A DNA stretch of 64,000 nucleotides from the NCBI RefSeq assembly GCF_022808645.1, contig NZ_JAKZKT010000005.1, positions 62,001 through 126,000 of the forward strand, written 5' to 3'. Source of the DNA: Bacillus litorisediminis. Lineage in GTDB: Bacteria > Bacillota > Bacilli > Bacillales > JC228. Both the position numbers and the translations under genes were made by a program. How positions within the stretch are numbered: position 1 is the stretch's first letter; each line of letters opens with the position of its first letter. Under the pieces are notes generated by a model that worked only from the letters and a program-made list of their open reading frames with translations, was not told where the DNA came from and did no database searches. Positions 56,868 through 64,000 of the stretch are shown here, piece after piece.

Positions 56868-57152
56868 ATGAAAGAATTATTCCCGCTTAAACAGGTAATG
56901 GGGTTTGTCTTTTCACTCGTTTTGACATTGGTTGCATTACTTGTTTATTTCTTAGACATGTCCTTTGCAGCAGGAATGACAGTTCTGCTGATCACAGCTT
57001 TTCTTCAGGCTGGTCTTCAACTTGTCGTGTTTATGCATGCAGGTGAGACAAAGGATAGAGGAGCTATCTATACAAATATTTATTATGCAGTCATTATTGC
57101 ATTAGCCACCATCTTCGGAACTTTACTCACATTAATTTGGGGTTATGTATAA
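56868..57152 (+). CDS. qoxD: Cytochrome aa3 quinol oxidase subunit IV
   Basis: A 94-residue protein with three membrane helices (about 9-30, 33-55 and 66-90), matching the subunit IV pattern LKQVMGFVFSLVLTLVALLVYF...LQAGLQLVVFMHAGE. It is shorter than B. subtilis QoxD (124 residues), mainly through loss of the N-terminal extension and of the histidine-rich C-terminal tail. Here a histidine-rich tail is found on QoxA instead. It follows qoxC by 2 bases. Confidence 0.92.
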   Translation: MKELFPLKQVMGFVFSLVLTLVALLVYFLDMSFAAGMTVLLITAFLQAGLQLVVFMHAGETKDRGAIYTNIYYAVIIALATIFGTLLTLIWGYV

Positions 57153-57188
57153 AAAAATAAAAGGAGGGCGCTTCTAAAGAGTAAGTAG

Positions 57189-57243
57189 TTCCGTTTTGGA
57201 GTACAAAAGTAGAAAAAGCAGTCCAAAACGGGCTGCTTTTTTA
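57189..57243 (+). terminator. Terminator after qoxD with an overlapping alternative hairpin
   Basis: The terminator stem is 57213-57221 with 57233-57241, ending in a T run. A second perfect pairing, 57191-57200 with 57222-57231, uses the terminator loop. The two cross each other, so they are either alternatives or a pseudoknot. Confidence 0.7.
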
Positions 57244-57396
57244 CTATGTATTCGTAATTAAAATCTCATATGAAATCGCAAGTGTTTAGTGATTTTCCTC
57301 CCATTTATAAGAATATTCCGTAAATGTGATATTATATAGATAGGGTTATTCAACTAACGGACAGGATTGTATAATTAGAAAGGAGGAGAAACTCAT

Positions 57397-57756
57397 TTGA
57401 AGAAATTCTTTTGGAGAGGTTTCTTATTATTTTCATTGCTTTCGCTGGTTCTCTATCTTGTATGGTTTCAAGTTTCTCATTTTAGATTTGAACGGATGAA
57501 TTTCGATTGGGTGCATATCATTCCTGCTGGAATTTTCAACGCCTTTACTGAGATATTTACTAATACAATTCCTGATTATTTATTGATAATACCTATCATT
57601 TTAACAGATGGAATAATAGGTGGTATTTTATCCGTTGTTATTTGTTATTTGCTTCTTCGTAAAAAACATACTATAAACACATGGTTGCTCTTGGTTCTTT
57701 TCTTTACTATTTATCAAGTGTTCATACATTTTTTAATGCCTCCAATGAAATTTTAA
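57397..57756 (+). CDS. Small membrane protein of unknown function
   Basis: A 119-residue protein with three hydrophobic helices (about 5-25, 60-85 and 92-112). It uses a TTG start with AAAGGAGGAG upstream. I do not recognise a family. It has its own unit after the qox terminator. Function unknown. Confidence 0.65.
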   Translation: MKKFFWRGFLLFSLLSLVLYLVWFQVSHFRFERMNFDWVHIIPAGIFNAFTEIFTNTIPDYLLIIPIILTDGIIGGILSVVICYLLLRKKHTINTWLLLVLFFTIYQVFIHFLMPPMKF

Positions 57757-57925
57757 CGGTGATTACATTTTGCTTTGAGTAGAATTTCCAGAATATTAAG
57801 TTTTTGATTAACAGCTAGCGTTGATCTAATAAAGGGTTGACGCTAATTTAGTAGAAGTTATTGTACTAAAGGGGCAGATTAGTGCAATAGGAATTTGGTA
57901 AAATCCATGTTATTGATCTTTGGAA

Positions 57926-57954
57926 ATAAAAAAGCACTCGTAGAAAGAGTGCTT
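57926..57954 (-). terminator. Terminator of the short gene at 57988-58125
   Basis: A perfect 8-bp stem (57932-57939 with 57947-57954). On the minus strand it is followed by six T. It lies 34 bases past the stop codon. Confidence 0.75.
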
Positions 57955-57987
57955 CATGGTCCTCAAATCAGACATTCTAATTGATGC

Positions 57988-58125
57988 TTATTCTAGAGGT
58001 GTTAGATCTGAAAGTTTAACTAACTTAATATGTTCATCGTTTTTAATTTTACAGTACCCACTATCATATACCCAATGAATAATATAAATTTTTGAATCGA
58101 ATATAACTCTGCTTCCTTCTACCAA
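57988..58125 (-). CDS. Small protein (45 aa) of a Bacillus hypothetical family
   Basis: Reads from a TTG at 58125 with a GGGGGG site about 9 bases upstream to a TAA, then a terminator. The product is a compact beta-rich peptide: VEGSRVIFDSKIYIIHWVY, then DSGYCKIK, ending HIKLVKLSDLTPLE. The pattern of a short strand, YxxHWxYxSGYCxIK and a C-terminal LVxLSxL recalls small uncharacterised Bacillus proteins. Its function is unknown. The intact frame, ribosome binding site and terminator argue that it is real. Confidence 0.6.
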   Translation of the reverse strand: MVEGSRVIFDSKIYIIHWVYDSGYCKIKNDEHIKLVKLSDLTPLE

Positions 58126-58440
58126 CTAAAAATGCCCCCCTAGTATCTGAATTTGAACCGTTATCCAACATATCAGAGAAAACGTTTTATAATCAATTGG
58201 TATTTTTTAGGATTTTAGTACAGTTGAAATTGAGTTGAAGAATATGTAACAAACGTCTTCTTCGCTTGAAAAATGAATAATGCCTTTTCTAATGGGGATT
58301 TTCCTTTTTATTGTACTAAAGGGGTTGCTGAATTAAAATTGCCTGTTTCTAATAATAAATTCTTTTTGTAGTTTAGAAAAAAACCAAGAGGTGATTAAAG
58401 ATAAAGACTGTTTTCCAAAGCTTTGTGTTTTTTATATCGT

Positions 58441-58509
58441 AGACTTCCACTCCAGGTTGACGCTCTATTCGGGTGTAGCTTAGTCTCACGCTATTCCCGC
58501 TGGAGTCAC
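58441..58509 (-). repeat. Degenerate copy of a common Bacillaceae intergenic repeat
   Basis: Read on the minus strand it begins GACTCCAGCGGGAATAGCG and ends CTGGAGTGGAAGTC, with inverted ends (58449-58455 with 58500-58506). This is the form of a widespread Bacillus intergenic element whose central part is normally longer and more GC-rich. Recognition is from memory of the family. Confidence 0.5.
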
Positions 58510-58520
58510 GCCAAAATGAG

Positions 58521-58553
58521 AAAAAGACCCAGTGAATAATCAACACTTGGGTC
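58521..58553 (-). terminator. Terminator of the gerA-type operon
   Basis: On the minus strand GACCC-A-AGTG pairs with CACTGGGTC (one bulged base), followed by TTTTTC. It lies about 40 bases past the gerC-type stop codon. Confidence 0.75.
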
Positions 58554-58593
58554 GTGTTAAGTCGGTGTTAGCGCTTTTGTTCCTAAAAATATG

Positions 58594-59724
58594 TTAATCA
58601 ATTGATCCAGTTCGCTTAATTTCCACCTTTATATTTGGTTTTATTTTTAGTATAGAGTAATTTTGTCTTAAATCTCCTTCAGTTAAATGGGAATACTTTC
58701 TTACACTTCTTATTTTTCTTCCGATGCCAATGGGGTCAGTATTTAAATTTTTTAATTCCTCAAGTATATATCCAAATTCTTTGTTTAGGGCTTCACCAAT
58801 TAGTTGCTCCGTCTTGTTTAGTGAATCTTTATTTTTCAAAGAAATAGTGGGTTGGGATTCTAATATTGAAACGGATATCGTTGCATTTAAATGCACAAAT
58901 TCTTCGTTCTTTATTTCAATGTTTCCTTTGTACTTTATCGGATGAAGTGTGATCTTATAAATATCACTTTTAGGAAGGTTGAGTTTTGCCATATCCCTAT
59001 TCTCTAGTTCACCAGCAGGAATCTCTACAGTTATATCACCTAAAAATGCCTTATTATTTGTGAATAATTTTAGATAAAAGGTGTTTATCAACGAAATAGA
59101 CCCCACAATTTTATCATCTTTGAATAATGCAACACCACTTATAGAAGGTGCAGCCCCATTTGCATTTTTAATCATGGGTAGTGTAGGATCGATTCCAATT
59201 TCATATAGTGTAGTTATAAAATCATGTAAGTTGGAGTTGACTAACATTTCTTTCTTTTCGTGTTTATCCAATAGTTGATAGATATAGGATCCCATTTCGG
59301 GATATTCTTCATAGTTTGTATTGTTAATCGTCTCCTCAGCATTATCAGTAATGGCCAAAAAAATTAAAGAACCGATACTACTATCTCGTTGCATAGTATC
59401 CAGAAAAGAAGAAATTCCTACTGTTTCTGCCATATTTTTATTAAACAGTATGGTTCTTAATTGACCAGACGTAATGTCATGGCTTGTCTGTTCCTCTAGT
59501 TTTTGTCTGATTTGTTTACTAGTCGTTCCCTCAGCAGAAAGAGTTACACTTGTCTTTTCTTCTTTTCGGTCAAATTGTAACAAACTGATAGTGCCTTTGT
59601 ATGTATTGTCATCAAGCAAGTCAAAACCAATAATCGTTGAAATCCCTTGCATTTCTATTATTTTTTCAGGGGCCATACATGCAGTACAAAGAAGAGAACA
59701 CAGCAGAATAACAATTTTTTTCAT
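58594..59724 (-). CDS. Spore germination lipoprotein, Ger(x)C family
   Basis: The C subunit of a GerA-type nutrient germinant receptor. A 376-residue lipoprotein with a signal peptide and lipobox TAC (Cys16), followed by ISTIIGFDLLDDN and the three-domain GerC layout. It sits on the outer face of the spore inner membrane. It starts 4 bases after the B-subunit gene. A GAAAGAA-type site precedes the start. The receptor is probably one of several in the genome, and its germinant cannot be inferred. Confidence 0.88.
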   Translation of the reverse strand: MKKIVILLCSLLCTACMAPEKIIEMQGISTIIGFDLLDDNTYKGTISLLQFDRKEEKTSVTLSAEGTTSKQIRQKLEEQTSHDITSGQLRTILFNKNMAETVGISSFLDTMQRDSSIGSLIFLAITDNAEETINNTNYEEYPEMGSYIYQLLDKHEKKEMLVNSNLHDFITTLYEIGIDPTLPMIKNANGAAPSISGVALFKDDKIVGSISLINTFYLKLFTNNKAFLGDITVEIPAGELENRDMAKLNLPKSDIYKITLHPIKYKGNIEIKNEEFVHLNATISVSILESQPTISLKNKDSLNKTEQLIGEALNKEFGYILEELKNLNTDPIGIGRKIRSVRKYSHLTEGDLRQNYSILKIKPNIKVEIKRTGSID

Positions 59725-59728
59725 TCTT

Positions 59729-60823
59729 TCAACTCCGTCTGGAACGAGTATTGATTTTTGATTTTATAATGGTTATTCCATACAAGAAAATCGGATAGAT
59801 AAACCACAGAAAAAATCCAATTTTGCCAATTTGATCAAAAAAATAATTATTATCTACTCTTTTAGTAATTAAAAAACTGCAGATAAAAGGGATAATGGAG
59901 ATGAGCCATATTCCATATTTCTGTTTTATATGAAAAATCTGTTTAATACCCATGGAAGAAATATACAGAGTGATACATAGGTTTGGAAAAATAACTAAAA
60001 TCCATAATGGAACCGCAACAAATTCAAAGCGCTCAATAAATGGAAAATGGACCGTGCTAATCATGCTGACAACAGGCCATACATTCTTCTCTAATTCTTT
60101 CGCGCTAAAAAATAGAATAGAAACAACAGTTGTTATTAAAACAAGAATGGTCGTAAACCAGACTGCTATTTGACTAAACAGCTGTAGTTTATTTTTCTCC
60201 TTTATAAATGGAAAAATAAAAAATAACGTCTCGAAACCTAACATTGTATAACTGCTCTTGAAAACTCCTTTCATAATTTCTGAAGGAGTTGTCGTCATAA
60301 TAGGTAAAATCCTAGTTAGGTTTATGGTTTGAAGTGGTTGGTACACAACAAATAGCAGCCATATAGTCAATAAAAAGGATAAGAAGCAAACACCGGTCAC
60401 TACTCTAAATCCGCCGGATACAGCATAAATGGTTAATATTAATAAAGCCAATACCCCGACCCATTCATAGACACCTTCATATCCCCATGTTAGTGACAAC
60501 TCGACATAACTAATGGTAATCGAATAATGGACGGCAATAAAGTAAATGACAATAAGGAAGTTAAAAATACTACCAATCAAGCGTCCGAATATATGTTCAT
60601 GAATTTCAAAAAGAGTACCACCTTCATTTTTTTTTAGGATAGAAATCATTAACCATGTAATCAAGCTAACGAATAAACCAGATAGTAAAATGGATATCCA
60701 AGCATCTTTTTTTGATTCTAGATACACAATTCTTGGAACTCCAAGAATTCCCATACCAATTTGCGAAGTGTGTATGATATAAAACGCCATAAAGGCGTTA
60801 ACAAATCGTATATTTGATTTCAT
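59729..60823 (-). CDS. Spore germination permease-like protein, GerAB/GerBB family
   Basis: The B subunit, an APC-superfamily protein that is thought to bind the nutrient. 364 residues with ten membrane helices; the N-terminal HTSQIGMGILGVPRIVY segment is typical of GerAB proteins. The frame opens at a TTG at 60835 overlapping the A-subunit stop codon, but the ATG at 60823 has GAGGTG 4 bases upstream and is preferred. Middle gene of the A-B-C operon. Confidence 0.88.
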   Translation of the reverse strand: MKSNIRFVNAFMAFYIIHTSQIGMGILGVPRIVYLESKKDAWISILLSGLFVSLITWLMISILKKNEGGTLFEIHEHIFGRLIGSIFNFLIVIYFIAVHYSITISYVELSLTWGYEGVYEWVGVLALLILTIYAVSGGFRVVTGVCFLSFLLTIWLLFVVYQPLQTINLTRILPIMTTTPSEIMKGVFKSSYTMLGFETLFFIFPFIKEKNKLQLFSQIAVWFTTILVLITTVVSILFFSAKELEKNVWPVVSMISTVHFPFIERFEFVAVPLWILVIFPNLCITLYISSMGIKQIFHIKQKYGIWLISIIPFICSFLITKRVDNNYFFDQIGKIGFFLWFIYPIFLYGITIIKSKINTRSRRS

Positions 60824-60831
60824 TTTGCACC

Positions 60832-62313
60832 TCAAAATTCATCTAAATCTGTTATATTTCTTAATCGCTCCTTTAGGCGAATGGAGTCTTTTGGTCGATT
60901 TACTAACGGTCGCCTCATATAAAAATGGTGGGGGAGACGTATTAAAAAATATTGCAAATCTTTCATTCTTAGCGGATATAGAGGTGCAAGATAAGGTTTA
61001 TTTAAAGAAGTTAATTTTAACAAGTGAACCATTAGAATACATATACCAAAAATGATTCCATTTAACCCCCAAACACCTGCTAAAATAATGATTGGAAATC
61101 TAGCAATTCTGACAGCAGTGCCCATTTCATAAATAGGAGCCGAAAATGCCCCTAATGCACTAAATGCAACAATGATAATTAAAATATTGCTAGTTAATCC
61201 TGCCTCAACCGTTGCTTGGCCAATGACAATACCTCCTACAATTCCCATTGTTTGTCCTACTTTTGAAGGAAGGCGGGCACCAGCTTCTCTAAGTAACTCA
61301 ATTAACAATTCTAGTAAGAGTGCTTCTAATAAGGGCGGAAAAGGAACTTGTGAACGTGATTGTCCAATGATAAATAACAATTTAGATGGTATGAGTTCAA
61401 AATGATAAGTCATGGCAGCCACATAAATGGGTGTTAAAAAAAGAGAACCTACCATAGCAAATAATCGGATAAAACGGATAAATGTACTTAAAGACCATCT
61501 CAAATAGATATCTTCTGTTGATTCGAAAAATGAGAAAAAATTAGCTGGCCCAATAATGGCTACTGGGCTACCATCTATAAAAACCCCAATTCTGCCGTTT
61601 AAAATCGAATAGATGAACCGATCGGGAAGCTCGGTTAAAATAAATTGTGGAAGTAATGAGTAATGATTATCTTCTAGGCATTGAGCCAAAACGGAACTGT
61701 CATTTATATTTTCCGTTTTTAATTGATTAATCCTGTCCTTAAGTATCTGAAGAGTGTCATCGTTCGCAATATCTTTTATATATACAATTCTTACTTGCTT
61801 TTGAACGCGTTCGCCAATTTTTATTTCATCCGTGCACAAATTATTATCTTTTAGATTTTGTCTTATTATCTTAACGTTAGAAGTTATTGATTCAGTAAAC
61901 GAAATTTTAGGTCCATATACTAACGATTCTGTTTCTGCTTTCTCGATGGAGCGTTCAATGGGATTTGCGCAGTTCACCATGAATCCCTTTTTCTCTTCTA
62001 AGAAATAAATATAAGCAAATCCATTTAATAGGGAAGAGATAACTTCTTGTTCCTCTATATTTACCATTATTTCTTCTATAGGAATGTTTTTCATTAAATA
62101 GGTGTAATGTAAGTATTCTACAGAAAGTTGTTCAATGTATTTAATGACATATTCATTTAGAATCTCTGGCTTAATTAAATTCTTCATGAAAATAATATGA
62201 ATCCCCACTTGTCCAGCTTCAATCTTTCGACAATTCAAGTCGGGTGATTCATTAAGAATCGATTTAATTTTTTCATAACCTGGCAAGCTCTCATTATTAT
62301 GACGCTCTGTCAT
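60832..62313 (-). CDS. Spore germination protein, GerAA/GerBA family
   Basis: The A subunit of a GerA-type receptor, which forms an oligomeric ion channel. About 493 residues from the ATG at 62313 (AAGGA about 9 bases upstream; TTG 62331 and ATG 62322 are alternatives). The N-terminal soluble domain (about 1-250) is followed by about four or five membrane helices, with the family motifs FIDGSPVAIIGPANFFSFF (about 248-266) and PPLLEALLLELLIELLREAGARLP. Length is normal for the family. First gene of the three-gene ger operon. Confidence 0.9.
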   Translation of the reverse strand: MTERHNNESLPGYEKIKSILNESPDLNCRKIEAGQVGIHIIFMKNLIKPEILNEYVIKYIEQLSVEYLHYTYLMKNIPIEEIMVNIEEQEVISSLLNGFAYIYFLEEKKGFMVNCANPIERSIEKAETESLVYGPKISFTESITSNVKIIRQNLKDNNLCTDEIKIGERVQKQVRIVYIKDIANDDTLQILKDRINQLKTENINDSSVLAQCLEDNHYSLLPQFILTELPDRFIYSILNGRIGVFIDGSPVAIIGPANFFSFFESTEDIYLRWSLSTFIRFIRLFAMVGSLFLTPIYVAAMTYHFELIPSKLLFIIGQSRSQVPFPPLLEALLLELLIELLREAGARLPSKVGQTMGIVGGIVIGQATVEAGLTSNILIIIVAFSALGAFSAPIYEMGTAVRIARFPIIILAGVWGLNGIIFGICILMVHLLKLTSLNKPYLAPLYPLRMKDLQYFLIRLPHHFYMRRPLVNRPKDSIRLKERLRNITDLDEF

Positions 62314-62575
62314 TCTTAACATTTCCTTCAACGTTTTTTATAGTGTCTGTTAAAAAAATTAGTTTATACAGAAAATAGTATTTATTTTGGTTAAAAGAAG
62401 AATAAAATATGATTTTATCAAGTGAGTGTTTATCCAAAAGTTTGTTAGTTGCTGGTACTTTTATCTATATTATTTTATGTTATGGAAACAATCTTCCTTA
62501 TTACATCCGTACAATGGGTCAGTGTTTTAGTTTGTGAATAAATGTACTTAAAGTAAAGGGTGCTTTAGTTTAACA

Positions 62576-62607
62576 AAAAGAGCTTGAGAACAATCCCAAG
62601 CTCTTTT
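62576..62607. terminator. Bidirectional terminator near the end of the transposase-like gene
   Basis: Stem 62577-62586 with 62597-62606 (near perfect), with A5 on the left and T6 on the right, directly beside the transposase-like stop codon. Confidence 0.75.
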
Positions 62608-62608
62608 T

Positions 62609-64000
62609 TCATTTAAAATAAATTATATCTTCGAAACTAAATTGCTTGTCCACAATGCCTAATCGTTGAGCAGGGGTTTGTTTCTTACTCCCCATTTTCA
62701 TCGGTTTGCAGAAGTTGTAATACGTTCTTAAAATCGTCACCATATACTGAGCATACTCTGGGTTGAGGTTAGCGTAGATATAACTTTTCTTATCACCCCG
62801 AGCTGTTGTCAGTGGTCTTTCTAAAGAAGAAATTCTTCTTCTAACAAGTTGAATAAAGCTATTTACGGAGTGATCATTTACATTCATAATCATTTTTGCA
62901 ATATCACTTGGTTCGCAGGAAGATAAGTCAGTCATACAATCTACTGTATGAAAGCCTCTATCCTCTGAAGCAAGTGGGTGTACTAGAGGGTTATCTTTGT
63001 GAACTCTATAACGTAAACCGTCCTTAATTTTCTCTTCTGAAAATTCATGTCTATGGAGAACTTCTTCTAGGTAATGACTAGGTAATGTCCGTAAGTTTCT
63101 TGTTTTATATCCTTTTGCATCTCCCCATTCATGGAGATGATTTTTTGCATCCTCAAATTCCATCTCACACTGTTCTCTGCCTTTAGTCTTATCAGATCGG
63201 GTAATAAAATGGTGAGCATCACTTAACCTGATTTCGTTCGTAAAGACTCGATAGAAGGCATTTCTTATTGATTTATCATCATCAGTGATTAATCTCCATT
63301 CTTTCGCATTGACAAGTTTCTTTATTAACCAAAAATGAGCAGTATTTGTATAACCGACATTAACATGCAAGCCGTCAACATATTGGCCACGTTTCTTTAT
63401 TTTGTTTAGTTCATACTTATAGCCCCCTACATCCTCTGTATCATTATCAGTCGGTTCTTGTGGATAATACGACCATTCTAATCTGTCGTTTTTCCGACAG
63501 AATGTATTTAAGTGATCTTCTTTATAAAGGATGGTGTCCCTTTCTAGATCTTCCAATGTAATGTTCGAATCATATGCAATATCTGAACGAAAAACATACC
63601 GTGAAGAAGCATCTGCCGTTACCACGAGATAGGTCTGTAATTGCCTCTCAACTAACCCTGAATATTTCTTAGCTTTTTGCCCTTTGTTTATGACGTTATT
63701 TAAATAGTAGTTCATCTTGTCCGTATTGAGCCAAACCTCGTTAAATTCCATCCTTTTGAAAGGTTTTGTTTCATATCGTTCTAAAAACTCTAGGCAGCGT
63801 CTATAAAGCCATTTTAATTTGTGGTAATAGGTACTATTACCAATTTGTAAAATCTCACAGGTACGTTTAATGCTTCCTTTTCCTACAAGTAATCGGGCAA
63901 AGGTAGGGAGTATTTCATTTTTCTTCTGATGATAAGTGGTTGACCTTTCTCTAGTCGGCAAAACATTTGTGTACGTGTTGCATGTTTTGCATTGATATTT
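62609..64000 (-). CDS. DDE transposase-like protein with N-terminal zinc ribbon (cut by window edge)
   Basis: The minus-strand frame is open to the right edge, so at least 463 codons are present. Its visible N-terminus reads KYQCKTCNTY, the second CxxC of a zinc ribbon, followed by a helix-turn-helix-like region (SIKRTCEILQIGNSTYYHKLKW). The central part has VVTADASSRYVFRSD and ITDDDKSIRNAF, candidates for the first two acidic residues of a DDE core, and it ends QTPAQRLGI, a common transposase tail. It belongs to an IS1/IS1595-like insertion sequence class, as far as can be judged. Terminal inverted repeats were not found in this window. Confidence 0.7.
   Translation of the reverse strand, partial: KYQCKTCNTYTNVLPTRERSTTYHQKKNEILPTFARLLVGKGSIKRTCEILQIGNSTYYHKLKWLYRRCLEFLERYETKPFKRMEFNEVWLNTDKMNYYLNNVINKGQKAKKYSGLVERQLQTYLVVTADASSRYVFRSDIAYDSNITLEDLERDTILYKEDHLNTFCRKNDRLEWSYYPQEPTDNDTEDVGGYKYELNKIKKRGQYVDGLHVNVGYTNTAHFWLIKKLVNAKEWRLITDDDKSIRNAFYRVFTNEIRLSDAHHFITRSDKTKGREQCEMEFEDAKNHLHEWGDAKGYKTRNLRTLPSHYLEEVLHRHEFSEEKIKDGLRYRVHKDNPLVHPLASEDRGFHTVDCMTDLSSCEPSDIAKMIMNVNDHSVNSFIQLVRRRISSLERPLTTARGDKKSYIYANLNPEYAQYMVTILRTYYNFCKPMKMGSKKQTPAQRLGIVDKQFSFEDIIYFK

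Larger units (their letters stand above)
57757..58593. other. Low-gene-density region between the small membrane protein and the ger operon
   Basis: 837 bases containing one short minus-strand gene with its terminator, a degenerate intergenic repeat and the terminator of the ger operon (listed separately). A 17-base word ending ACTAAAGGGG occurs identically at 57858-57874 and 58308-58324, so the region may derive from repeats or a decayed element. Nothing else could be assigned. Confidence 0.5.

Overview
The window is chromosomal DNA of a low-GC, spore-forming member of the Bacillaceae. The evidence is a gerA-type germination operon, a KinB-like sporulation-type histidine kinase, AprX, the UPF0180 protein YkuS, a YuzL-like small protein, a qoxABCD quinol oxidase operon, a Bacillus-order glycogen operon, typical AGGAGG ribosome binding sites, frequent TTG/GTG starts and many hairpin-plus-T terminators. 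I cannot name the species. No rRNA, tRNA, CRISPR array or prophage was seen.

Layout. 1-7.2 kb: end of an ABC-F ATPase, a TPR protein, the threonine catabolic pair kbl-tdh, a sporulation-type kinase, ykuS, a YuzL-like small gene and a 52-bp tandem repeat array. 7.2-13 kb: hutH behind a leader with a strong terminator, oxygen-dependent coproporphyrinogen oxidase (hemF), a two-gene ThrE-type exporter, and a metallo-beta-lactamase-fold hydrolase with its TetR regulator and a double operator. 13-20.4 kb: an ABC exporter, a dicarboxylate/amino acid symporter, an unidentified transporter paired with an amidohydrolase, and a PF06089-type asparaginase. 20.5-21.4 kb: a second tandem array (about 192-bp unit). 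21.5-31 kb: aprX, a membrane protein, glgBCDA and a GH15 enzyme. 31-40 kb: glutaminyl-tRNA synthetase, RNase HI, NrnB, a peptide transporter, a third tandem array (about 41-bp unit), adenine deaminase under a purine riboswitch, and an SDR. 40-50 kb: a coiled-coil protein with a membrane-anchored polysaccharide deacetylase, the pheB-hom-thrC-thrB operon, and a GT2/acyltransferase/PAP2/GT4 cassette. 50-57.8 kb: an amine oxidoreductase, a K+/H+ antiporter, qoxABCD and a small membrane protein. 57.8-64 kb: a decayed intergenic region with one short gene, a gerA-type operon, and a DDE transposase-like gene running off the right edge.

Themes. Amino acid use and supply dominate: threonine synthesis (hom-thrCB), threonine breakdown (kbl-tdh), Thr/Ser export, histidine and asparagine degradation, and peptide import. 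Three catabolic loci carry candidate CcpA (cre) sites. Carbon storage (glg) and aerobic respiration (qox) complete an aerobic heterotroph.

Most unusual items: a C74-type (guanine-class by sequence) purine riboswitch ahead of adenine deaminase; a terminator in the hutH leader with no hutP beside it; HemF and GlnRS, two enzymes B. subtilis does not use; three unrelated tandem-repeat islands in intergenic DNA; and a four-gene glycolipid-like cassette whose acyltransferase lacks the canonical aspartate. I found no clearly new defence or mobile system.
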